A stretch of DNA of 64,000 nt from contig JAQSWV010000005.1 of the NCBI GenBank assembly GCA_029266455.1, positions 1 to 64,000 of the forward strand, written 5' to 3'. Source of the stretch: Nocardioidaceae bacterium (GTDB lineage: Bacteria > Actinomycetota > Actinomycetes > Propionibacteriales > Nocardioidaceae). Under the pieces are notes generated by a model. It worked only from the letters and a program-made list of their open reading frames with translations, did not search any database and was not told where the DNA came from. The position numbers were made by a program, and so were the translations under genes. Positions 35,202 through 42,856 of the stretch are shown here, piece by piece (the first letter of the stretch is position 1; every line of letters starts with the position of its first letter).

Positions 35202-36302
35202 TCAGGACGACCCGGGCGAGGGCTGGTCCCAGCGCAGCAGCGCCGCCGCGGGGCTACCGCGGAGGACCCCTGAACCGGCGACGGCCACGTCGGCGCCGGT
35301 GACCGCCGCCGCCGCGACCAGCGCCAGGTCGGCCCGCACGGAGGCGTCCGGCGCTCCCACGGCGCCCAGGCTGAGACCGGGGTGGTCCTGCACCGTCAGC
35401 GTCGAGTCGGCGAGCCGGTCGGGGTCGATCAGGACCGTCTCGACCTGGCCACGGACCATCGCGTCGAGCACGTCGGCGGTGCCGGTCGCGACCGCGTCGT
35501 CACGACCCAGCCGGTCCTGCAGCACATGCGCCACGTCCAGCCGCTGCGCCACCACGTACGTGTGCACCGCCTCGCGGACCGCGGCCAGCAGTGCCTCCTC
35601 GCCGCCGTCCTCGGCGCGGCTGCCCGACTCCAGCTCCATCACCTCGGCGCCCTGCAGGTCGGCGAGCATCGAGTGCACCTGGCTGCGCGACTTCGGGTCG
35701 CCGGCCAGCAGCACCAGCCGGTGGCCACGGGACACGTGTGACGTGACCAGGTCGGCGACCTCCTGGGCGTTGCGCTTCCACACGTTCTCGACGACGTTCT
35801 GCATCCGGATGTGCGACAGGCCGGTGCCGCGGGCCTTGCTCTCGTGGAACGTCTCGCCCCCGGCCGACTCCTGCAGCTCGGGGCCAGGGACGTCCGAGCG
35901 GTAGGTCGCGACGTCGCCACCCTCGTGATCGACCACCGCGAGCACGAACGGCACGGTGCCGTCCTCGAGAGCGATCCACCTGGTCACGTCGGGGAGTGCG
36001 TCCCAGCGGGCGTACTGGTCGTCGAACCGGGCGTGCACCACCTCGTCGAGCAGCACTCCGCGCTCGGTGGCCACCAGCTGCCGGCTCACCGGTGCCGGCT
36101 GGTGCACCACCTCGTCCAGCCGGTTGCCGAGGTCCTCGACGACGGCCGTCGGCGCCCCCTCCTCCAGCAGCTGCTCGCGCAGCGCCCGGATGCGGAGATC
36201 GAGCTGATGGCCGGCGTCCTCGCTGTCACGGCTCACGTCGACCAGCACACTGGCGAACGGGCCCGGGTCGTCGTACAGGCGGCTGAGTCGGTCGATGCGC
36301 AT
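35202..36302 (-). CDS. Vms1/baeRF-like (Rv2629-type) ribosome-associated factor
   Basis: 366 residues from ATG 36302, with AGGAAGG 9 nt upstream; the longer frame to 36386 lacks similarity. MRIDRLSRLYDDPGPFASVLVDVSRD is the characteristic start of the actinobacterial family that includes M. tuberculosis Rv2629. These are eRF1/Vms1-like proteins; some relatives bind dormant ribosomes. The loop equivalent to the eRF1 GGQ region (about 165-185: KARGTGLSHIRMQNVVENVW) has no GGQ, so classical peptide release is unlikely. The C-terminal third has the eL30-like fold pattern (VETVLIDPDRLAD). Role in hibernation or rescue is inferred from family knowledge. Confidence 0.75.
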   Translation of the reverse strand: MRIDRLSRLYDDPGPFASVLVDVSRDSEDAGHQLDLRIRALREQLLEEGAPTAVVEDLGNRLDEVVHQPAPVSRQLVATERGVLLDEVVHARFDDQYARWDALPDVTRWIALEDGTVPFVLAVVDHEGGDVATYRSDVPGPELQESAGGETFHESKARGTGLSHIRMQNVVENVWKRNAQEVADLVTSHVSRGHRLVLLAGDPKSRSQVHSMLADLQGAEVMELESGSRAEDGGEEALLAAVREAVHTYVVAQRLDVAHVLQDRLGRDDAVATGTADVLDAMVRGQVETVLIDPDRLADSTLTVQDHPGLSLGAVGAPDASVRADLALVAAAAVTGADVAVAGSGVLRGSPAAALLRWDQPSPGSS

Positions 36303-36441
36303 GATGGTTGCCTTCCTCGACGGTTCTGGGTGCTCGCCGGTCGCCGGAGCAACCCTCTCACTCCCGGCTCGGACAGCGGGCGGCACCCGGCGTGGCTAGG
36401 TTGGCGGGGCAAGGCCGCGACCACACCTGCCCGGAGGCACC

Positions 36442-36645
36442 ATGCGCAGCATCATCTCTCTCCTTCTCGTGGTGTGGCTCGTGATCGGTGCGTTCGCGGC
36501 ATTCCAGCGCGACTACTTCACCGGCAAGAGGGCCACCGACTGCGCCGGCCTCGGGACCATCGCGGTGACCATCGTGGCGGGGCCGCTCAACTACGTGGGT
36601 GCCAACCCGAAGGTCGACTGCGACCTGCCGCAGCCGTCCCGGTAG
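36442..36645 (+). CDS. Small secreted or membrane-anchored protein, unknown
   Basis: 67 residues from ATG 36442 with GGAGG 4 nt upstream. One N-terminal hydrophobic helix (SIISLLLVVWLVIGAFAAF) is followed by QRDYFTGKRATDCAGLGTIAVTIVAGPLNYVGANPKVDC, with two cysteines that could form a disulfide outside the membrane. No family name recognised. It is divergent from the Rv2629-like gene (139 bp between starts) and convergent with trpB2. Confidence 0.6.
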   Translation: MRSIISLLLVVWLVIGAFAAFQRDYFTGKRATDCAGLGTIAVTIVAGPLNYVGANPKVDCDLPQPSR

Positions 36646-36661
36646 TCGCCCGGCAGCGGCG

Positions 36662-38029
36662 TCAGCCACCCACCTGAGGCAGGCGGGTCAGCGGGTCGGC
36701 GAAGCGCTCGTCACTGACCGCCTCGTCGACCAGCCGTCCGCCCAGGTAGGCGTCGTAGGCGGCCATGTCGAAGTGACCGTGGCCGCACAGCGCAGTCAGG
36801 ATCACCTTCTCCTCGCCCGATGCCTTGCAGGCAAGAGCTTCGCGGATGCACGCCGCCAGGGCATGGGTGGGTTCGGGAGCAGGCACGATCCCCTCGCTGC
36901 GGGCGAAGGTGACCGCCGCGTCGAAGCACTCCGTCTGGGCGACGGCCATGGCCTCCATCAGGCCGAGCTCGTAGACGTGGGAGATCAGCGGGCTCATGCC
37001 GTGGTAGCGAAGGCCGCCCGCGTGGATGGGGTCCGGGACGAAGTCGTGCCCGAGCGTGTGCATCTTCAGCAGCGGCGTGAACCCGGCGGTGTCGCCGTAG
37101 TCGTAGGCGTACGCACCGCGCGTCAGCGACGGGCACGACGCCGGCTCGACCGCGCGGATCAGCGGATCCATGCGACCGGCGAGCTTCTCACGCAGGAACG
37201 GGAACGCCAGGCCGGCGAAGTTCGACCCGCCGCCGGTGCATCCGACGATCAGGTCCGGCACGTCGCCCGCCTTGGCCAGCTGCAGCAGCGCCTCCTCGCC
37301 GATCACCGTCTGGTGCAGCAGCACGTGGTTGAGCACGCTGCCGAGGGCGTAGTGGGTCGCGTCGTCCTGGGCCGCCACCTCGACGGCCTCGCTGATGGCG
37401 ATGCCGAGGCTGCCGGGATGCTCGGGGTCCTCGGCCAGCATCTTGCGACCCGTCTCGGTCAGCTCCGACGGGCTCCGGACGACGCTCGCGCCGAACGTCT
37501 CCATCACCGAGCGACGGTACGGCTTGCCGTCGTACGAGGCGCCGACCTGCCAGACCTTGCACTCGAGCCCGTACTGCGCGCAGGCGAACGCCAGCGCCGT
37601 CCCCCACTGCCCGGCCCCGGTCTCGGTGGTGAGTGTGCGGACCCCGCTGCGCGCGTTGTAGTACGCCTGGGGAACGGCGGTGTTCGGCTTGTGCGAGCCG
37701 GCCGGCGAGACGCCCTCGTACTTGTAGTAGATCCGGGCCGGAGTGCCGAGCGCCTCTTCGAGGCGGTGCGCCCGGTACAGCGGCGACGGCCGCCAGAGGC
37801 GGTACACGTCGAGAACCTCGTCGGGGATGTCGACGTAGGAGTCGCCGGTGACCTCCTGCGCGATCAGCTCCATCGGGAACAGCGGCGCCAGGTCGTCAGG
37901 GCCGACCGGCTGCAGCGTGCCCGGGTGCAGCGGCGGCGGTGGTGCCGATGGCAGGTCGGGCACGATGTTGTACCACCGGGTCGGCAGCTCCGACTCCTCG
38001 AGCAGGAACTTGTGCTGCTTCGCCACCAT
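36662..38029 (-). CDS. trpB2: TrpB-like PLP enzyme (TrpB2)
   Basis: 455 residues, longer than canonical TrpB (about 400), as is usual for TrpB2. Tryptophan synthase beta enzymes join indole and serine. The PLP Lys is in PAGSHKPNTAVPQ, followed by TETGAGQWGTALAFAC and the phosphate-binding GCTGGGSNFAG. The N-terminal extension (KFLLEESELPTRWYNIVPDLP) is typical of TrpB2. No trpA is adjacent; TrpB2 enzymes often lack alpha partners and may use free indole or other substrates. It lies 8 bp after the dioxygenase gene, so the two form an operon. Confidence 0.88.
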   Translation of the reverse strand: MVAKQHKFLLEESELPTRWYNIVPDLPSAPPPPLHPGTLQPVGPDDLAPLFPMELIAQEVTGDSYVDIPDEVLDVYRLWRPSPLYRAHRLEEALGTPARIYYKYEGVSPAGSHKPNTAVPQAYYNARSGVRTLTTETGAGQWGTALAFACAQYGLECKVWQVGASYDGKPYRRSVMETFGASVVRSPSELTETGRKMLAEDPEHPGSLGIAISEAVEVAAQDDATHYALGSVLNHVLLHQTVIGEEALLQLAKAGDVPDLIVGCTGGGSNFAGLAFPFLREKLAGRMDPLIRAVEPASCPSLTRGAYAYDYGDTAGFTPLLKMHTLGHDFVPDPIHAGGLRYHGMSPLISHVYELGLMEAMAVAQTECFDAAVTFARSEGIVPAPEPTHALAACIREALACKASGEEKVILTALCGHGHFDMAAYDAYLGGRLVDEAVSDERFADPLTRLPQVGG

Positions 38030-38037
38030 GCTTCTCC

Positions 38038-38997
38038 TCAGTCCTCCGGCAGGCCAAGCGCCGGAAGGGATGCGGCGATCTGTTCGCGGTCGGGCTCCAG
38101 CCAGGGCGGCAGCTTCAGGTGGCGCCCGAGCTCGAGCAGGGGCTCGTCGACGTCGAAGCCCGGTGAGTCGGTGGCGATCTCGAACAGCACGCCACCGGGC
38201 TCGCGGAAGTAGATCGACTTGAAGTACCGGCGGTCCTTGATCTCGGTCACCCGTACGCCTGCCGCCATCAGCTCCTGCTGCCAGCGGGTCATGGTCTCGA
38301 GGTCAGGTGCCCGGAACGCGATGTGGTGCACGGTGCCGCCGGCCTGCAGTCCACGCTGGTCGGCGTCGGTGGAGACATCGACCAGGGCCCCGGCCTCACC
38401 GCCGGCCATCTCGAAGCGCGCCGCGCCGCCGGACTCGGCTCCGATGTCCATCCCCAGCAGGTCCGTCAGCATCGAGGCGGTCGGGTCGAGGGCTCGTTCG
38501 GTCAGCGTCACCGAGTGCAGGCCACGCACGGCGTGCTCGGCGGGGATGTCGCCCACGCCGTCCCAGCCCGACCGGGAGTCGCCCTCGTGCGCCACCAGGT
38601 CGATCACCATGCCGTCGTGGTCACGCAGGCTGAGCAGGTCGGAGTCGTCGTTGGTCCGGGGGGCATCGACGTCGACGCCGAGGCCTTGCAACCGCTGATG
38701 CCACCACCCCAGCGACTCCGGCGGCACGCTGAAGGCGGTGGCGGTGGTGAGACCAGTGCCTTGCCGGCCGGGAGGCACATCGGGCCAGGGAAAGAAGGTC
38801 AGGATGCTGGAGGGCGTGCCCTGCTGGTCGCCGTAGTACAGGTGCCAGGTGTCCGGGGCATCGAAGTTGACCGTCTGCTTGATCAGCCGCAACCCGAGAA
38901 CCCGCGTGTAGAACTCGACGTTGCGGTGCGGGGCCGTCGCGATCGCCGTGACATGGTGCAGGCCATGCGGAGCGACCGAGGTCATCGGTCCGGTCAT
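38038..38997 (-). CDS. Ring-cleaving dioxygenase of the VOC superfamily (MhqO/PcpA-like)
   Basis: 319 residues made of two vicinal-oxygen-chelate repeats. Repeat 1 starts GLHHVTAIATAPHRNVEFYTRVLGLRLIKQTVNFD, then WHLYYGD. Repeat 2 has VRGLHSVTLTERALDPTASMLTDLLGM, VHHIAFRAPD and SIYFREPGGVLFEIATD. His and Glu ligands for a ferrous ion are present in repeat 2 and His12/13 in repeat 1. Relatives cleave hydroquinones; the actual substrate is unknown. Operon with trpB2 downstream suggests a shared aromatic metabolism, but this is inference. Confidence 0.85.
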   Translation of the reverse strand: MTGPMTSVAPHGLHHVTAIATAPHRNVEFYTRVLGLRLIKQTVNFDAPDTWHLYYGDQQGTPSSILTFFPWPDVPPGRQGTGLTTATAFSVPPESLGWWHQRLQGLGVDVDAPRTNDDSDLLSLRDHDGMVIDLVAHEGDSRSGWDGVGDIPAEHAVRGLHSVTLTERALDPTASMLTDLLGMDIGAESGGAARFEMAGGEAGALVDVSTDADQRGLQAGGTVHHIAFRAPDLETMTRWQQELMAAGVRVTEIKDRRYFKSIYFREPGGVLFEIATDSPGFDVDEPLLELGRHLKLPPWLEPDREQIAASLPALGLPED

Positions 38998-39063
38998 AGT
39001 GCGTGACCCTACTCGCGCGAGTGGGGGCTGTCCGAGCAGCCCGGGGTCCGGAGGCCCTCGCGC

Positions 39064-40374
39064 TCAGCCCGGCACGGAGACGGTGATGGTGGTTCCGCCG
39101 CCGACGGTGCCGCCGATCTCGAGGTGGCCGCCATGCGCCTGTGCGATGCGGCGGCAGGTGGCCAGACCGATGCCGCTGCCGGGCTTCCCGGCGTCGCGCT
39201 CCAGTCGTGTCAGCGGCTCGAGGAGCCTGGCTCTCTGCCCGGGTGGGATGCCGGGCCCGTGGTCGACCACGCGGAGCGTCCAGCCGCTGCCTAGCGTGCT
39301 GGTCAGCACCTCGACGCTGCGGCCGCGCTCGCCCGCGTCGGCCCGCACCCCGTAGGAGAGCGCGTTGGCGATCAGGTTCTGCAGCAGTGCCCCCAGCTGG
39401 ACCGGGTCAGCCAGCACGGTGGTGTCGCTGGCTGTCACGACCGCCCGACGCCGGCGCACCATCGGCGTGAGGTCGTCGACGACGGCAGCCACCAGTCTCG
39501 GCAGGTCGACCTGCTGCGGTGCGGTCCTGCCACCGACCGCGGCGAAGGACAGCAGGTCGTCGATGAGCACACGCATCCGGTCGCCCGAACGGACGATGCG
39601 GCCGACGTACCCGACCGCACGCGAGTCCTGCTCCACGACGGGGATCGTCTCGAGCACCTCGGCGAAGCCCAGGATCGCGGTCAACGGTGTCTTGAGATCG
39701 TGGCTCAGCCGCCCGGCGAAGTCCGTGAGCACGGAGTTGCTGCGCGTCAGCTCCGACAGCGCCAGGTCGAGCCAACGCGTCTGACGGCGCTGCTCGAGCA
39801 CCTCGACGACCCGGCCGGCCAGCACACGCAGGCTGTCCCGCTCGTCGTCGGTGAGTGTGCCGGGCGCGGTGTCGTGCACCGACAGCGTGCCGAGCGCGTG
39901 ACCGGTCGGGATGAGCAGCGGCGTCGAGGCGAAGAAGCGGATGCGGCCGCGACGACCGTCGACCGACGGGTTGTTGTGGAAGCGGGCATCGGCGCGAGCG
40001 TCGCCGACCACGACAAGCTCCCGCCCGGTCAGGACCGTGGCACACAGCGAGCCGGCGACCGGGCCTGCCGGCGGAGCCACGCCGGTGGTGGCGACCGGGT
40101 ACAGGTGCTGACCGTCGAGAAGGCTGATGGCGGCGTTCGGCGTGCCGCAGAGCCGGGTGGCCAGGCGGGTGAGCGCTGTCATGGTCTCGTCCGGCGTGAG
40201 ATCGACACCCTGGTCGACGCCTTGGTCGCCCCTGCCGGCGTGGCTCTGGTGCGAGCGCCTGGCATCGCCAGCGGCCAGCTCGTCGTCGATGTCGTCGGCC
40301 GCGGGTCGCGGCCCACTGCCGAGGATCACGGCCGGCCTGGTGCTGGCGGTGCGTGGCCGCCCGGGGCCGCTCAC
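39064..40374 (-). CDS. GAF-domain sensor histidine kinase
   Basis: 436 residues from GTG 40374, which overlaps the response-regulator stop (GTGA). The GAF domain (about 60-200) has NAAISLLDGQHLYPVATTG and RFFASTPLLIPTGHALGTLSVHD. Then a dimerisation domain with the phospho-acceptor His near 224 in LSHDLKTPLTAILGFAEVLE, and an HATPase with N-box NLIANALSYGV, DHGPGIPPGQRARL and GSGIGLATCRRIAQAHGG. No transmembrane helices, so it senses a cytosolic cue. It is the cognate kinase for the regulator encoded directly upstream. Confidence 0.92.
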   Translation of the reverse strand: MSGPGRPRTASTRPAVILGSGPRPAADDIDDELAAGDARRSHQSHAGRGDQGVDQGVDLTPDETMTALTRLATRLCGTPNAAISLLDGQHLYPVATTGVAPPAGPVAGSLCATVLTGRELVVVGDARADARFHNNPSVDGRRGRIRFFASTPLLIPTGHALGTLSVHDTAPGTLTDDERDSLRVLAGRVVEVLEQRRQTRWLDLALSELTRSNSVLTDFAGRLSHDLKTPLTAILGFAEVLETIPVVEQDSRAVGYVGRIVRSGDRMRVLIDDLLSFAAVGGRTAPQQVDLPRLVAAVVDDLTPMVRRRRAVVTASDTTVLADPVQLGALLQNLIANALSYGVRADAGERGRSVEVLTSTLGSGWTLRVVDHGPGIPPGQRARLLEPLTRLERDAGKPGSGIGLATCRRIAQAHGGHLEIGGTVGGGTTITVSVPG

Positions 40375-41102
40375 GCCGCCGGCGCCAGCCGGTAGCCGAC
40401 TCCGCGCACGGTCCTGATCCACCGGGCGGTCCGCGCGTCGTCGCCGAGCTTACGGCGCAGGTTCCCGACATGGACCTCGACGAGGTGGTCGTCGCCGATC
40501 CATTGGGCTCCCCACACCGTGCGCAGCAGTGTCTCCCGCGTCCAGACCCGGCGGGGCCCGCCGAGCATGGTCGCCAGCAGGTCGAACTCGATGCGGGTCA
40601 GGGGGAGCTCCTGACCGGCGAGGGTCACGATGCGGCCGTCCAGGTCGACCTCGAGATCGCCGTGGCTGACGACGCGGTGCTCGTCCACCTGGAGCGACGC
40701 TGTCCTGTCCGCGCTCGGCTGCCCGGGGATGCGGCGGGGGCGGCGGAACAGTGCCGCCACGCGCGCCTGGATCTCGCGCGGGCTGAAGGGCTTGTTGACG
40801 AAGTCGTCGGCGCCGATCTCCAGCCCGAGCAGGCGGTCGATCTCATCGGTGCTGGCGGTGATCATGATCACGTACGCGTCGGTGATCGCGCGGATCGCAC
40901 GACAGACGGTGATGCCGTCCACGTCCGGCAGGCCGAGGTCGAGCGTGACCAGGTCGGGTGTCACCGCCTGCACCAGCCGGACGCCCTCTTTCCCGGTCGA
41001 CGCCCGATGCACGGTGAAACCGGCCATCTCCAGCACCTCGCGCAGGAGCAGGCCGATGTCAGCGTCGTCCTCGACGACTACCGCGACTCTGGTGTCGGTC
41101 AC
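40371..41102 (-). CDS. OmpR/PhoB-family response regulator
   Basis: 243 residues from GTG 41102. The receiver domain has the acidic pair in VVEDDADIG, phospho-acceptor Asp55 in LVTLDLGLPDVDG, Thr in MITASTDE and Lys104 in VNKPFSPRE. The C-terminal winged-helix domain (about 145-240) includes LTRIEFDLLATMLGG, VWTRETLLRTVWG and VEVHVGNLRRKLGDD...VRGVGYRL. Target genes unknown. It is coupled to the kinase gene by a 4-nt overlap. Confidence 0.94.
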   Translation of the reverse strand: MTDTRVAVVVEDDADIGLLLREVLEMAGFTVHRASTGKEGVRLVQAVTPDLVTLDLGLPDVDGITVCRAIRAITDAYVIMITASTDEIDRLLGLEIGADDFVNKPFSPREIQARVAALFRRPRRIPGQPSADRTASLQVDEHRVVSHGDLEVDLDGRIVTLAGQELPLTRIEFDLLATMLGGPRRVWTRETLLRTVWGAQWIGDDHLVEVHVGNLRRKLGDDARTARWIRTVRGVGYRLAPAA

Positions 41103-41193
41103 GGCTCGATGGTCCCAGTCGCGGCTCTCCCAGTGACCGCATCATCGGCCGGTGTCATCCGATCGGCAGCCAAGATCAGCCATCTCGGCGGGG

Positions 41194-41811
41194 CTAGATG
41201 ACGATCGGCAGCCGCCCGAGCGGACCCAGCAGCTGCTGCTCCTCGTAGTCGAGGTGCGAGCCGAGAGCGTCGGCGAGTCGCTCGGCCGCCTCCCGCACCC
41301 GGCGAACGTCGTCCGCCCGCTGGTGAGCGCCGGCCACCATCGCCACCAGCGCCCGGTCGAGGGCGTCCAGCATGCCGGCGATCACCAGGTGCTCGGCCTC
41401 CAGCCGGTCCACCACAGGGACGAGCGCGGGCTGCGCAACGGCCAGGTCGGGGAACATTCGTTGGTCCTCGATCGCGTGATGGGTCGCCACCGTCCGGCAG
41501 TACGCGGCGCAGAACGCGCCCACCGAGAACGCGTTCTGCCGGTTGGTCATCCGGTGGAGAAAAGCGCGGATGTCCCCGACGTCGGCGTCCCGTGTGCCCG
41601 TGCCGACGGTGCCGACCAGCTGGTCGAGCGCCTCGGCGATACGGGTCAGCTCCCCCCGCAGGTGCGCGTGCACCTGGACCAGCAGCTCCTGGTTCGGGTG
41701 GCCATGTCGCGCCTCGGCCGGGTCCGTGACGCGGGGCCGGGAGGACTCGTCGGGCCAGGCGACGTCGGGACCCTCGCGCAGCACGGCACAGACGGTAGCC
41801 GGGAGCCTCAC
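41194..41811 (-). CDS. Hemerythrin-like (HHE) domain protein
   Basis: 205 residues. A four-helix HHE pattern is visible: VHAHLRGEL, then THHAIEDQRMFP, EAEHLVIAGML and GSHLDYEEQQLLGPL, which provide the His/Glu ligands of a di-iron or single-iron site. Such proteins bind oxygen, NO or iron, or act as sensors. GTG 41811 is the most upstream start that does not cross the neighbouring gene. It sits between the two-component genes and the isoaspartyl methyltransferase on the same strand, with short gaps. Confidence 0.8.
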   Translation of the reverse strand: MRLPATVCAVLREGPDVAWPDESSRPRVTDPAEARHGHPNQELLVQVHAHLRGELTRIAEALDQLVGTVGTGTRDADVGDIRAFLHRMTNRQNAFSVGAFCAAYCRTVATHHAIEDQRMFPDLAVAQPALVPVVDRLEAEHLVIAGMLDALDRALVAMVAGAHQRADDVRRVREAAERLADALGSHLDYEEQQLLGPLGRLPIVI

Positions 41812-41820
41812 CCCGGCCGC

Positions 41821-42390
41821 TCAGCGCAAGGGCACGAAGCGGTAGTCGCCGTGCGTGGTGGCGGTCACCTCGCCGGAGGCGTGGCGCACCACCCGCCGCA
41901 TCACCCCGGCGACCGGCACGACGAGCACGCCCTCGTCGGCGAGCTGCTCGACGAGTGCCTGTGGCAACGCCTCGGCCTCGGCCGAGACGAGGACGCGGTC
42001 GAACGGTGCTTCGTCGGGCGCACCCAGCACACCGGGGGTCGCCTCCCGCAGGCGCGCCCAGGGCCGGCCGCGCGCGGCGACGTTGGCGGCCCCCCACTGG
42101 GCCAGCGCGGGCGAGAGCTCCACCCCCAGGACCGAGCCGGTCGGACCCACCAAGTGCGCCAGCAGCGCCGTCGTCCAGCCCGACCCCGCGCCGACGTCGA
42201 GCACGCGGTGCCCGCTGTGCACGTCGAGCAGCCGGAGCATCGCGACCACGGTGCGCGGCTGCGAGCTGGTCTGGCCCTCGCCGATCGGGAGCGGCCGGTC
42301 CTCCCCGGCCCGCGACCGCACGTCAGCAGGCAGGAAGCCCGTGCGCGGCACCGCACGCAGCGCTGCATGGACGGCTGACCCGGAGTCCAC
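41821..42390 (-). CDS. Protein-L-isoaspartate O-methyltransferase family protein
   Basis: 189 residues from GTG 42390, a little shorter than typical PIMT (about 210). It transfers a methyl group from S-adenosylmethionine to isoaspartyl residues in damaged proteins. Motifs: the substrate loop PLPIGEGQTSSQPRTVVAML and the SAM motif VLDVGAGSGWTTALLA, then GVELSPALA and the post-motifs up to DEGVLVVPVAG. The GxGQTxSxP pattern is strongly conserved in PIMTs. A longer frame to 42693 overlaps the divergent yjbQ gene and is unlikely. Confidence 0.82.
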   Translation of the reverse strand: MDSGSAVHAALRAVPRTGFLPADVRSRAGEDRPLPIGEGQTSSQPRTVVAMLRLLDVHSGHRVLDVGAGSGWTTALLAHLVGPTGSVLGVELSPALAQWGAANVAARGRPWARLREATPGVLGAPDEAPFDRVLVSAEAEALPQALVEQLADEGVLVVPVAGVMRRVVRHASGEVTATTHGDYRFVPLR

Positions 42391-42426
42391 GCGGCAAGTC
42401 TGCTCCCGTGCGGCACGATTGTCCGC

Positions 42427-42840
42427 ATGCACTCCGAAACGATCGGCGTCCGCACCGGCAGCCGGGACACCGTGCACGACCTCACCAAGACGGCGGCGAC
42501 GTTCGCCGCCGACGCCGCAGGTGACGGCGACGGCCTGCTGCACGTGTTCGTGCCGCACGCGACGGCCGGGATCGCGATCCTCGAGACCGGCGCCGGCAGC
42601 GACGACGACCTGCTTGCTGCACTCGGCGACCTGCTCCCGGCCGACGACCGGTGGCGGCACCAGCACGGCAGCCCGGGTCACGGGCGCTCGCACGTGCTGC
42701 CGGCGCTCGTGCCGCCGTACGCGACGGTCCCCGTGCTGTCCGGGCGGCTCGCGCTCGGTACCTGGCAGAGCATCTGCCTGGTGGACCTCAACGTGGACAA
42801 CGCCGACCGTCAGGTGCGGCTGTCGTTCCTGACCGGCTGA
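42427..42840 (+). CDS. yjbQ: YjbQ family (UPF0047) protein
   Basis: 137 residues, full length for the family. Conserved patterns: VFVPHATAGIAILETGAGSDDDLLAAL, HGSPGHGRSHVLPALV and GTWQSICLVDLN. The His and Glu/Asp cluster forms a metal site. E. coli YjbQ has weak thiamine-phosphate synthase activity, but the true role is unsettled. It is divergent from the isoaspartyl methyltransferase gene (36 bp apart) and convergent with the VWA gene. Confidence 0.9.
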   Translation: MHSETIGVRTGSRDTVHDLTKTAATFAADAAGDGDGLLHVFVPHATAGIAILETGAGSDDDLLAALGDLLPADDRWRHQHGSPGHGRSHVLPALVPPYATVPVLSGRLALGTWQSICLVDLNVDNADRQVRLSFLTG

Positions 42841-42856
42841 GCGTCGACCGACGTCC

